Source: Candidatus Uhrbacteria bacterium
Lineage (GTDB): Bacteria > Patescibacteriota > Patescibacteriia > UBA9934 > UBA11717
Assembly (NCBI GenBank): GCA_003509895.1
Contig: DOMJ01000030.1
Span: forward strand, 3,149 to 30,506
Direction of reading: 5' to 3'
Length of the DNA stretch: 27,358 nucleotides
Part shown: one piece after another, positions 5,272 through 12,797 of the stretch
How the letters are laid out: the number at the start of each line of letters is the position of its first letter
Numbering within the stretch: the first letter of the stretch is position 1
Notes under the pieces: generated by a model
Database searches by the model: none
Seen by the model: only the letters and a program-made list of their open reading frames with translations
What the model was told of the DNA's origin: nothing
Made by a program: the position numbers and the translations under genes

Positions 5272-7362
5272 ATGCCCAGAGAGTTTTCACTAGATCACGT
5301 CCGAAATATCGGCATTATTGCCCATATTGATGCGGGGAAGACGACTGTTACGGAGCGCATTCTTTTTTATACTGGTAAGAAGCACAAACTCGGCGAAGTT
5401 CACGAGGGAGAGGCGACCATGGACTGGATGGAGCAAGAGCAGGAGCGTGGTATCACCATTACATCGGCTGCAACGACGTGTTTTTGGAAGGATTACAACA
5501 TCAATATTATCGATACACCGGGTCACGTAGACTTTACCGTGGAGGTAGAGCGCTCTCTTCGTGTTTTGGACGGAGGTGTTGTGGTCTTTGATGGTGTTGC
5601 CGGCGTGGAACCACAATCAGAGACCGTGTGGCGACAGGCGGACAAGTACCATGTGCCACGTATGTGTTTGGTGAACAAACTGGATCGTACCGGAGCGGAT
5701 TTTATGAAGGACCTTGTGTCCATTCGAACACGTCTCACCAAAAAAGCACACCCAATTCAATTACCTATCGGTGTTGAAAGCGACTTTATTGGTATTATTG
5801 ATTTGTTAAAGATGAAGGCGTTCTATTATCGTGATGATGAAGGCAAGATCATCGAAGAACTCGATATTCCTGAGGAATATAAGGCAGAAGCAGACAAGTG
5901 GCGTGCAAGTTTGGTAGAGGCTATTGTGGAAAATGATGAGGTTCTTATGGAAAAATATCTGGCAGGAGAGGCTTTGACGTACGATGAGCTCGTTGCCGGA
6001 TTACGTGCAGGTGTTTTGAGTCTGAACGTCGTTCCTGTTCTTGTTGGGTCTGCGCTTAAGAACAAAGGTGTTCAAATGTTGTTGGACGCCGTGAATATGT
6101 ACTTGCCAGGTCCTTTGGATGTTGCGCCAATTGTGGGAACAGACCCAGATAATAGCGAGATAAAAATTCCAATTGTGGCAGGAGATGACCAGCCTGTTGC
6201 GGCTCTTGCGTTTAAAATTGCAACGGATCCGTTTGTGGGAAAACTGGTCTTCATTCGCGTTTATTCCGGTGTGTTAAAGTCGGGTTCGTACATTTTGAAC
6301 GCTTCAACAGGTCAAAAGGAGCGCATTGGACGATTAGTGAAACTGCATGCAAATGATCGCGAGGAGGTTCAGGAAGGATACGCGGGAGACATTGTTGCGG
6401 CCGTTGGATTGAAAGAGGTACGAACAGGACACAGTCTTTCTGATCTCGCGAATCCCATTTTGTTGGAGAGTATTACATTTCCGGAGCCGGTTATTTCTAT
6501 TGCTGTTGAGCCAAAAACCAAGGCCGATCAAGAGAAGATGGGAATTGCTTTGTCCAAATTGGCCGAAGAAGACCCAACATTCCGTGTGCGTACGGATTCA
6601 GAAACAAATCAGACGATTATTTCCGGAATGGGAGAGTTGCACTTGGATGTGCTTGTTGATCGTATGAAGCGCGAGTTTGGCGTAGAGGTGAATGTGGGTG
6701 CGCCACAGGTATCCTATCGTGAATCCATCCGTGGAGAGGCGGAGGCGGAAGGAAAATTTGTCAGACAATCCGGTGGACGTGGTCAGTATGGTCACGTGGT
6801 GATTAAGATCGAGCCAAACGAACCAGGAAAAGGTTACGAATTCTTGAATGAGATTAAAGGCGGAGCTGTGCCACGTGAGTACATTGAACCGGCTAACAAG
6901 GGAATCAAAGAAGCATTGGATAGCGGAGTGTTTGCCGGCTATCCTGTGATTGACGTAAAGGTTCACATGATTGACGGGTCGTACCATGATGTTGACTCTT
7001 CAGAAATTGCCTTTAAGTTAGCGGGATCCATGGCTCTCAAGGCGGCAGCGCAAAAGGCAGGCATTAAGTTGTTGGAGCCAATTATGAAGGTAGAGGTGGT
7101 GACACCGGAAGAAGCGATGGGAGATGTGATTGGAGACTTAAACGCCAAACGCGGTCAGATCAGTGAAATGACGGATCGTGGTGAAGCAAAGTTGATTCAT
7201 GCACTTGTTCCCTTGTCAGAAATGTTTGGCTACGCAACGCAGCTGCGATCTCTGTCGCAGGGTCGTGCCAGCTCATCCATGGAGTTTGAGAAATATATGG
7301 AGGTTCCAAACACGATTGCTGAGCAGATTAAAACACAGCGAACAGGAGAATCCGCTAAATAG
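5272..7362 (+). CDS. fusA: translation elongation factor G
   Basis: EF-G drives translocation of tRNAs and mRNA and helps split post-termination ribosomes. The 696-aa length is normal. In the GTPase domain, AHIDAGKTT (17-25), RGITI (59-63), DTPGH (81-85) and NKLD (135-138) are intact. Domain II follows at roughly 300-400, and the central and C-terminal domains show GMGELHLDVLVDRMKREFG and the RQSGGRGQYGHV loop of domain IV. The ATG at 5272 is preceded by T. It has its own promoter just upstream and a strong terminator at 7388-7419, so it is probably a single-gene unit, unlike the str operon of model bacteria where tuf follows directly. Confidence 0.97.
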   Translation: MPREFSLDHVRNIGIIAHIDAGKTTVTERILFYTGKKHKLGEVHEGEATMDWMEQEQERGITITSAATTCFWKDYNINIIDTPGHVDFTVEVERSLRVLDGGVVVFDGVAGVEPQSETVWRQADKYHVPRMCLVNKLDRTGADFMKDLVSIRTRLTKKAHPIQLPIGVESDFIGIIDLLKMKAFYYRDDEGKIIEELDIPEEYKAEADKWRASLVEAIVENDEVLMEKYLAGEALTYDELVAGLRAGVLSLNVVPVLVGSALKNKGVQMLLDAVNMYLPGPLDVAPIVGTDPDNSEIKIPIVAGDDQPVAALAFKIATDPFVGKLVFIRVYSGVLKSGSYILNASTGQKERIGRLVKLHANDREEVQEGYAGDIVAAVGLKEVRTGHSLSDLANPILLESITFPEPVISIAVEPKTKADQEKMGIALSKLAEEDPTFRVRTDSETNQTIISGMGELHLDVLVDRMKREFGVEVNVGAPQVSYRESIRGEAEAEGKFVRQSGGRGQYGHVVIKIEPNEPGKGYEFLNEIKGGAVPREYIEPANKGIKEALDSGVFAGYPVIDVKVHMIDGSYHDVDSSEIAFKLAGSMALKAAAQKAGIKLLEPIMKVEVVTPEEAMGDVIGDLNAKRGQISEMTDRGEAKLIHALVPLSEMFGYATQLRSLSQGRASSSMEFEKYMEVPNTIAEQIKTQRTGESAK

Positions 7363-7387
7363 AGCCGTTTCTTCTATTTTGTTGAAC

Positions 7388-7419
7388 AAACCCCGTACCG
7401 TTTGGTGCGGGGTTTTTGT
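7388..7419 (+). terminator. terminator after fusA
   Basis: AAACCCCGTACC (7388-7399) pairs with GGTGCGGGGTTT (7404-7415) around a GTTT loop, with one G-U pair. A T run (7413-7417) and more T-rich sequence follow. It separates fusA from the next gene. Confidence 0.9.
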
Positions 7420-7446
7420 TTTGTTTGTAACAAGCTGTTGGTTTGA

Positions 7447-7475
7447 TTGACTCATAGTGGGGGCGTTGATAAGAT
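7447..7475 (+). promoter_or_regulatory. promoter of the acidic-protein gene, nearly leaderless
   Basis: TTGACT (7447-7452), 17 bases and TAAGAT (7470-7475). There are 9 bases to the ATG at 7485, the same spacing as at the site-2 protease and alr genes. Confidence 0.7.
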
Positions 7476-7484
7476 CAGGACACT

Positions 7485-7895
7485 ATGCACAATCAACTCA
7501 ATAAAATCCTCGCATTTGCTCAGAAAACGGGGGACAAAGTGATTGTTACAGATGCAGAAGGCAGGGAGCCTATGGTTATTATGCCGTTTGATCTGTATCA
7601 ACACTTGATCGAAATAAGCGATCCATATAGCGATACGGCTCTCTTTCAGGATCAAGAAGACGATGAAATGGACACATTGGCCCAATTGCCGGAAGAATTC
7701 TTTGTTCCGGAGGCTCAAGATGAAGACGATCTTGCCTTGGAGGAGCCAAAAACCGGTCGTGGCGAGCCCGTAAACATTCAATCTTGGCCGGAAACAGAGC
7801 GAAAAGTTCCAAAAATGCAGCCAAAATTGGAAGAAAAAGAGAGTTCAGAGACGTCAGAAGAAGAGGAACAATTTTACCTGGAACCGGTGGAGTAA
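7485..7895 (+). CDS. acidic protein with an antitoxin-like N-terminus, unknown function
   Basis: This 136-aa protein is not firmly recognised. Residues about 4-42 (pattern: helix, GDKVIVTDAEGREPMVIMPF, then DLYQHLIEI) resemble the small Phd/YefM antitoxin fold, in which a beta hairpin is followed by a helix. The remaining 90 residues are dominated by Glu, Asp, Gln and Pro and look disordered, with no hydrophobic segment. No toxin gene is adjacent. The gene has its own promoter and sits between the fusA terminator and the tuf promoter, so it interrupts the usual fusA-tuf pair. A short stem (AGTCTC/GAGACT, 7895-7911) lies at its end but has no T run. Codon use looks like that of its neighbours. 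The antitoxin-like call is a weak structural guess. Confidence 0.75.
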   Translation: MHNQLNKILAFAQKTGDKVIVTDAEGREPMVIMPFDLYQHLIEISDPYSDTALFQDQEDDEMDTLAQLPEEFFVPEAQDEDDLALEEPKTGRGEPVNIQSWPETERKVPKMQPKLEEKESSETSEEEEQFYLEPVE

Positions 7896-7926
7896 GTCTC
7901 GCAGAGAGACTCGGGACCTGGAGCAC

Positions 7927-7955
7927 TTGCACGGTTTTCGATTCCGTGGTACATT
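7927..7955 (+). promoter_or_regulatory. promoter of tuf
   Basis: TTGCAC (7927-7932), 17 bases and TACATT (7950-7955). The predicted start near 7962 gives a leader of about 73 bases, unlike the nearly leaderless genes. In this leader GACAT (8013-8017) can pair either with TGTC (8005-8008) or with ATGTC (8028-8032), the latter just before the tuf start. Confidence 0.65.
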
Positions 7956-8034
7956 CCGCGCGCATTTCTTTACTAACCTCATTCATATTTTGATACAGAA
8001 CCGCTGTCCTCGGACATGTTCAGTCTAATGTCAT

Positions 8035-9225
8035 ATGGCAGATGTATTCGAACGTGGGAAACCACATGTGAACGTCGGTACGATTGGTCACGTTGACCAC
8101 GGCAAGACGACCCTTACCGGAGCTATCTTGAAGGTACTCCATGCAAAGGGATTTAAAGCCTCAGCAGACTCTGTTGATGCTCTTGATAAGGCTCCTGAAT
8201 CACGAAACCGTGGTATTACGATTGCAACGGCTCACGTTGAGTACGAGTCAGCAAATCGTCACTACGCCCACGTTGACTGTCCAGGCCATGCGGACTACGT
8301 CAAAAACATGATTACCGGTGCTGCTCAGATGGATGCAGCTATCCTTGTGGTGAACGCCGCAGATGGTCCTATGCCACAAACACGTGAGCACATTCTTTTG
8401 GCTCGCCAAGTTGGAGTGCCTACGATTGTGGTGTTTTTGAATAAGATCGATCAAGTGGACGATCCTGAACTTATTGATTTGGTGGAAGAGGAAATTCGCG
8501 ATCTCTTGAAGAAGTACGACTATGATGGAGACAACACGCCAATTATTCGTGGTTCTGCACTCAAGGCGCTTGAGAATCCAACAGATGAAGAGGCATCAGC
8601 TCCTATCATGAAGTTGATTGACACGTTGGATACCTATGTTGCGGACCCGGTTCGTGACACAGACAAGCCATTCCTTTTGCCTGTAGAGGACGTGTTCTCT
8701 ATTGAAGGACGTGGAACCGTGGTTACAGGACGTATTGAACGTGGAACGATTAATATCAACACGGAAATTGAGATTGTTGGTATTCATGAGACACAGAAGT
8801 CCACGGTTACCGGTATCGAGATGTTCAACAAGCAACTCGAGCAAGGTCGCGCAGGAGACAATGCAGGTCTTTTGCTCCGCGGTATCCGCAAGGATGATGT
8901 GCAGCGTGGACAAGTTCTCTGTATCCCAGGATCCATTACGCCTCACACAGAGTTTGAGGCTGAGGTATACGCCTTGACCAAAGAGGAAGGTGGACGTCAT
9001 AAGCCATTCTTCAAGGGATACAAGCCACAGTTCTACATTCGTACAACGGATGTGACCGGTGATGTTGTTGATCTTGGCGGAGCAGAGATGGTTATGCCTG
9101 GAGACAAGGTAAACGTACGCATTAAGCTGATCGTTCCTGTGGCTCTTGAGGATCAAACACGTTTTGCTATCCGTGAGGGTGGTCGAACGGTTGGTGCTGG
9201 AATTGTTACAAAAATTATTGAGTAA
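8035..9225 (+). CDS. tuf: translation elongation factor Tu
   Basis: EF-Tu delivers aminoacyl-tRNA to the ribosomal A site as a GTP complex. The 396-aa length is typical. GHVDHGKT (18-25), RGITI (59-63), DCPGH (81-85) and NKID (136-139) form the GTP site, and GSALKALE follows. Domains 2 and 3 are complete, with GRGTVVTGRIERG and the C-terminal EGGRTVGAGIV. The start at 8035 is preceded by T, with no Shine-Dalgarno nearby. A 13-bp hairpin lies between tuf and rpsJ, so the downstream ribosomal genes may be only partly co-transcribed with tuf. Confidence 0.98.
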   Translation: MADVFERGKPHVNVGTIGHVDHGKTTLTGAILKVLHAKGFKASADSVDALDKAPESRNRGITIATAHVEYESANRHYAHVDCPGHADYVKNMITGAAQMDAAILVVNAADGPMPQTREHILLARQVGVPTIVVFLNKIDQVDDPELIDLVEEEIRDLLKKYDYDGDNTPIIRGSALKALENPTDEEASAPIMKLIDTLDTYVADPVRDTDKPFLLPVEDVFSIEGRGTVVTGRIERGTININTEIEIVGIHETQKSTVTGIEMFNKQLEQGRAGDNAGLLLRGIRKDDVQRGQVLCIPGSITPHTEFEAEVYALTKEEGGRHKPFFKGYKPQFYIRTTDVTGDVVDLGGAEMVMPGDKVNVRIKLIVPVALEDQTRFAIREGGRTVGAGIVTKIIE

Positions 9226-9229
9226 GGGT

Positions 9230-9258
9230 AACGAGGGGCAGCATCGCTGTCCCTCGTT
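9230..9258 (+). promoter_or_regulatory. 13-bp hairpin between tuf and rpsJ
   Basis: AACGAGGGGCAGC (9230-9242) pairs with GCTGTCCCTCGTT (9246-9258) with one G-U pair and a 3-base loop. No T run follows, so it is not a standard terminator. It may be an RNase processing site or a stability element that sets different tuf and rpsJ levels. Confidence 0.6.
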
Positions 9259-9279
9259 CTCGTGAACATCGTACCTTCT

Positions 9280-9606
9280 ATGGCTGAAAAAACGGCAACG
9301 GATCAAAGAATCCGAATCAAAATTCGCGCTTACGATCACAAGATTATTGATCAAGCTACGGCTACGATCATGAAGACGGCAGAGCGAACGGGTGCAAAGG
9401 TTTTGGGACCTGTTCCACTTCCAACGGCACGCCGTATGTATACCGTGAACCGATCGACGTTCGTACACAAAACGTCGCGCGAACAGTATGAGATGCGCGT
9501 CCATAAGCGCTTGATCGATATTGTTCAGCCCTCCGAGCGGACCGTGGAGGCGCTCATGAGTCTCAACTTGCCATCTGGTGTGGACGTTGAGATCAAAATG
9601 TCATAA
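9280..9606 (+). CDS. rpsJ: 30S ribosomal protein S10 (uS10)
   Basis: S10 is a 30S head protein and also the partner of NusB in antitermination. The 108-aa product shows IRIKIRAYDHKIIDQATATI, VLGPVPLPTARRMYTVNRST, the loop with HKTSREQYEMRVHKRLIDI and a SGVDVEIKM end. The start at 9280 follows T and gives the usual length. A GTG at 9262 would add six residues and is less likely. In many bacteria rpsJ is followed at once by rplC, but here 385 bases of structured, gene-free sequence intervene. Confidence 0.95.
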   Translation: MAEKTATDQRIRIKIRAYDHKIIDQATATIMKTAERTGAKVLGPVPLPTARRMYTVNRSTFVHKTSREQYEMRVHKRLIDIVQPSERTVEALMSLNLPSGVDVEIKMS

Positions 9607-9991
9607 AAAACAACCAGCTTTGCTGGACCCCGGCCGTGACCCAGGGATGTGTGCATTCTGTGCTTACATCCCTGGGTCACGAACCCGGACTGTTTCTCAA
9701 AACATGGGAGAAAGATCTTAGGCCTCGTGCCAAGAAAACCTTCCAGGGTTGGACCGAAACAGAAGAAAGGAAAACTCGCTACAATACAACCCCCGCAACT
9801 CTCTGTGTTTGTTGTGGCTAGAAGCCCGAATAGATGACCTATGTGGTTGTGTATTTGGACTTCTGGTTTTTACTTAGAACCAGTCGGGATCAATCCGCGT
9901 GGAATGATCCATTTCCACGTTTTATGACCTTTGAGGTCGAGGACGTGGAATAAGGAGGAGTCCACACGCGAAATCCCTAATTTAAGACGAT
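9607..9991 (+). promoter_or_regulatory. 385-base structured leader of rplC
   Basis: No convincing gene lies here, but many helices do: 9635-9650 with 9666-9681 (16 bp, perfect), 9693-9698 with 9708-9713, and 9913-9920 with 9943-9950 (8 bp) enclosing 9926-9930 with 9934-9938. Several are mutually exclusive. GTGGAA (9899-9904) can pair with TTCCAC (9913-9918), which is also an arm of the 8-bp helix. GGATCA (9887-9892) can pair with TGATCC (9905-9910). CGCGTG (9897-9902) can pair with CACGCG. An AAGGAGGAG stretch at 9952-9960 has no start codon at a useful distance. The position suggests autoregulation by a ribosomal protein, as L4 does through the S10 leader of E. coli. This is inference. Confidence 0.6.
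9635..9681. repeat. perfect 16-bp inverted repeat with 15-base loop
   Basis: CGTGACCCAGGGATGT (9635-9650) is matched exactly by its reverse complement at 9666-9681. No T run follows on either strand, so a simple terminator is unlikely. It starts 28 bases after the rpsJ stop and is the most stable element of the rplC leader. Confidence 0.9.
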
Positions 9992-10603
9992 ATGAAATGC
10001 ATCATCGGACGAAAACTTGAGATGACCCAGATCTTCCGTGAGGATGGCTCCGTGGTTCCTGTGACATTGATCCAGGCCGGACCCTGCACGGTGACGGATG
10101 TACGTACCGTCGACGCGAATGGCTATGGAGCTGTTCAACTCGGTTACGGCGTACAGAAAGCTTCGCGTGTCGCGAAAGCACAATTAGGACAATGGATGGA
10201 ATCAGGTCCATTCCAACTCGTGCGAGAAGTGCGTGTGGAGGACCCATCTGTTTATGAAGTAGGCGCTATTGTCGATGCTTCTATCTTTGTAACAGGAGAT
10301 AAAATTGATGTTATTGGAACCTCTAAGGGTCGTGGATTCCAAGGTGTTGTGAAACGTCACGGATTCCGTGGTTCAAAAACAACCCATGGTAATAAAGATC
10401 AAACACGTATGCCTGGCTCCATTGGAGCAACGGGCCCACAGCGCGTGTTTAAGGGAATGCGAATGGCGGGACGTATGGGCGGAGATCGTGTCACGGTACA
10501 AAACCTCGAGATTGTGGAAGTTCGTCCAAATGGATTGGTGGCTGTAAAGGGTGCAGTTCCCGGAAGCCGTAACAGCCTTATTGTTCTAAAGAGCGTTAAG
10601 TAG
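9992..10603 (+). CDS. rplC: 50S ribosomal protein L3 (uL3)
   Basis: L3 starts 50S assembly and reaches toward the peptidyl-transferase centre. The 203-aa product has IIGRKLEMTQIF at the start, VIGTSKGRGFQGVVKRHGF in the middle and GSIGATGPQRVFKGMRMAGRMG with the conserved glutamine-containing loop. It ends with VPGSRNSLIVLKSV. Length and order are normal. It opens an unbroken run of 20 genes to secY and is preceded by the structured leader. The start at 9992 follows T. Confidence 0.97.
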   Translation: MKCIIGRKLEMTQIFREDGSVVPVTLIQAGPCTVTDVRTVDANGYGAVQLGYGVQKASRVAKAQLGQWMESGPFQLVREVRVEDPSVYEVGAIVDASIFVTGDKIDVIGTSKGRGFQGVVKRHGFRGSKTTHGNKDQTRMPGSIGATGPQRVFKGMRMAGRMGGDRVTVQNLEIVEVRPNGLVAVKGAVPGSRNSLIVLKSVK

Positions 10604-10608
10604 GGACT

Positions 10609-11238
10609 ATGAAAATCGACATGTACAACACAAAGGGAGACGTTGTCGGTTCAGTAGATCTGAACGAACGTATCTTTGGTGTGGAAGTAAACGAGGCACT
10701 CGTTCATGAGGCCGTGATGACACAGAAAGCAAACGCACGCGTTGTTTTAGCGCATGTAAAAGATCGTAGTGAAGTACGCGGTGGTGGTAAGAAGCCATGG
10801 CGTCAGAAGGGAACCGGACGTGCACGTCATGGATCCAGCCGTTCTCCAATCTGGATTGGAGGAGGTATTACATTTGGTCCAAACCGACTTCGCAACTTTT
10901 CTCGCAAGATGAACCGAAAGGCGCGTCGTAAAGCGATGTTTATGACTTTGTCCGATAAAGTTGCAAACAAAGCCTTTTTGGTAGTGGATAGCTTGGAAAT
11001 GGATGGAAAGACTAAGGAGGTTGCCGCTCTCTTAAAGGCTCTTCCACGTCAGGGAAAGCGAACGCTTCTCGTGACCAAACCGGAGAATGTTCTTGTTCGC
11101 CGCGCGGCACAAAACATGTTCTTTACTCAGAGTATTGCACCCAACAGTGTCAATGTTGTGGATATACTCAAGGCAGGCACCATTATCATTGGGAAGGAAG
11201 AGCTCGAGACCCTTACTCAACACTTTGTAACGGCTTAA
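10609..11238 (+). CDS. rplD: 50S ribosomal protein L4 (uL4)
   Basis: L4 lines the exit tunnel and in E. coli also represses the S10 operon. The 209-aa product shows the long tunnel loop with KKPWRQKGTGRARHGSSRSP, then FGPNRLRNFSRKMNRKARR and the C-terminal globular part ending near TIIIGKEELETLTQHF. It starts 5 bases after rplC, preceded by T. It is the obvious candidate to act on the rplC leader, though nothing in the sequence proves this. Confidence 0.97.
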   Translation: MKIDMYNTKGDVVGSVDLNERIFGVEVNEALVHEAVMTQKANARVVLAHVKDRSEVRGGGKKPWRQKGTGRARHGSSRSPIWIGGGITFGPNRLRNFSRKMNRKARRKAMFMTLSDKVANKAFLVVDSLEMDGKTKEVAALLKALPRQGKRTLLVTKPENVLVRRAAQNMFFTQSIAPNSVNVVDILKAGTIIIGKEELETLTQHFVTA

Positions 11239-11242
11239 GCGT

Positions 11243-11674
11243 ATGGCAATCCTCAAACGAACAAAAAAGACGGAGGTGGAAGAGACGGCCGTAGAAAAGA
11301 AGGTTGTGAAAGATGCTCCTGTAAAGAAGGCGGTAATGCAGAAATCAAAGGTTGGAGAGGAAAAGAAAGCAAAGAAAGCGGTGGTCTCCGGTGATGCGTA
11401 CCGCGTGCTTGTCCGACCACTCGTGACAGAAAAGTCTGCACGCCTTGCATCAGACGGTGTGTACACCTTCCAGGTGGCCATGGGTGTGGATAAAATCTAT
11501 GTACGACAAGCGATTAAGGCGCTCTACAACGTAGATCCGGTGCGTGTGAATATTTTGAATCAGCGTGGGAAAGAAGTCCGAGTTGGAAGAGTCTCCGGAT
11601 CCAGAAACCACTGGCGCAAGGCCTACGTTATTATGGAAAAAGGCCAACACTTAGATGTCTACGAAGGCGTGTAA
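11243..11674 (+). CDS. rplW: 50S ribosomal protein L23 (uL23) with basic N-terminal extension
   Basis: L23 sits at the tunnel exit and docks trigger factor and SRP. The family domain begins near residue 50 (AYRVLVRPLVTEKSARL) and runs to the end, with the central loop VNILNQRGKEVRVGRVSG. The 143-aa length exceeds the usual 95-100 because of about 48 extra N-terminal residues of alternating Lys, Glu, Ala and Val, probably disordered and placed near the tunnel exit. Gap to rplD is 4 bases. Confidence 0.95.
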   Translation: MAILKRTKKTEVEETAVEKKVVKDAPVKKAVMQKSKVGEEKKAKKAVVSGDAYRVLVRPLVTEKSARLASDGVYTFQVAMGVDKIYVRQAIKALYNVDPVRVNILNQRGKEVRVGRVSGSRNHWRKAYVIMEKGQHLDVYEGV

Positions 11675-11683
11675 TAAGGGAAT

Positions 11684-12520
11684 ATGCCAATTAAGCGATA
11701 CAACCCAACAACGCCGGGACGGCGTAAGTCAAGTGTCCAAACCTTTGACGATGTAACAACAACGAGTCCACTCAAGTCGTTAACATGGTTCCGTAAACAG
11801 ATTGCGGGACGCAGTGGTGGAAAGATCACTGTTCGACATCGTGGCGGAGGTGCAAGACGCAAGGTACGAATCATTGATTTTAAGCGAGATAAATTTGATA
11901 TTCCAGGAACGGTAGCAACGATCGAATATGACCCAAACCGCAATGCTCGCATTGCCTTGGTACATTACGCCGATGGAGAGAAGCTCTACATTCTTGCCGG
12001 CCATGGCATGACGGTAGGACAGACGGTTACTTCTTCAAAAAAGAAAGGCCCAATGCAACCGGGGAACCGTTATCCGCTGGAATTGATTCCTGAGGGAATG
12101 AACGTCTACAACATAGAGTTGCAGCCGGGAAAAGGAGGACAGATTGTAAGGGGTGCTGGAACGACTGCTATGTTTATGGGAGTCGACGGTGATAACGCTC
12201 AAGTGCGATTGCCATCAGGCGAGGTTCGTCTGGTCTTGCGCCGCAACATGGCAACGATTGGTCAAGTGTCTAACATTGACTATCGATTGATTCGTTGGGG
12301 AAAAGCGGGACGTATGCGTCATCGAGGATTCCGTCCAACGGTTCGTGGAAAAGCTATGAACCCGGTTGATCACCCACACGGAGGAGGAGAGGGTGCACAG
12401 GGAATTGGTATGAAACATCCAAAGACGCCACAAGGAAAGCCGGCATTGGGTGTCAAAACACGTCGCAAACAAGCTTCCGATAAGCTGATCTTGCAACGTC
12501 GTAACTCAAAGAAACGTTAA
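11684..12520 (+). CDS. rplB: 50S ribosomal protein L2 (uL2)
   Basis: L2 is needed for subunit joining and peptidyl-transferase activity. The 278-aa length is normal. IKRYNPTTPGRR at the start, GKITVRHRGGGARRKVRIID, the RNA-binding centre, and the conserved MNPVDHPHGGGEG motif with its histidine near residue 230 are all present. The C-terminus is the usual basic RRNSKKR. The start at 11684 follows T after a 9-base gap. Confidence 0.98.
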   Translation: MPIKRYNPTTPGRRKSSVQTFDDVTTTSPLKSLTWFRKQIAGRSGGKITVRHRGGGARRKVRIIDFKRDKFDIPGTVATIEYDPNRNARIALVHYADGEKLYILAGHGMTVGQTVTSSKKKGPMQPGNRYPLELIPEGMNVYNIELQPGKGGQIVRGAGTTAMFMGVDGDNAQVRLPSGEVRLVLRRNMATIGQVSNIDYRLIRWGKAGRMRHRGFRPTVRGKAMNPVDHPHGGGEGAQGIGMKHPKTPQGKPALGVKTRRKQASDKLILQRRNSKKR

Positions 12521-12525
12521 TTGCT

Positions 12526-12792
12526 ATGTCTCGAAGTCTGAAAAAAGGACCTGCTATAGACGAGCGCCTTCTTGCGAAGGTTGCTAAGTTGAAGGTGGGA
12601 GACAAAACAGCGGTCAAAACCTGGTCTCGTTGGGCCGTGATCACACCTGCGATGGTGGGATTCACATTCGGTGTCCATAACGGAAAGCAGCACGTACCTG
12701 TATCTGTTGTTGAGAACATGGTTGGACATCGTTTGGGTGAGTTTTCGCAGACGCGAAAGTTTGTTCGACACGCGGGTAATTCTGCTAAATAA
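12526..12792 (+). CDS. rpsS: 30S ribosomal protein S19 (uS19)
   Basis: S19 is in the head of the 30S subunit next to S13. The 88-aa product begins SRSLKKGPAIDERLL and contains KTWSRWAVITPAMVGFTFG, VHNGKQHVPV, MVGHRLGEFSQTRKF and the short C-terminal tail. Length is normal. It starts 5 bases after rplB and is preceded by T. Confidence 0.97.
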   Translation: MSRSLKKGPAIDERLLAKVAKLKVGDKTAVKTWSRWAVITPAMVGFTFGVHNGKQHVPVSVVENMVGHRLGEFSQTRKFVRHAGNSAK

Positions 12793-12797
12793 GGCGT

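Noticed and set aside
8596..9504. 302-codon minus-strand ORF opposite tuf and rpsJ
   Set aside because: It lies antisense to highly conserved genes and has no recognisable domain.
9780..9785. TACAAT as a -10 box for a promoter inside the rplC leader
   Set aside because: The hexamer is good but no acceptable -35 lies 16-18 bases upstream and no TG extension is present, so it is not listed as a feature.
9636..9837. Two overlapping 61-62 codon ORFs in the rplC leader
   Set aside because: They are in different frames over the 16-bp inverted repeat, start without T before the ATG, and show no recognisable protein features.
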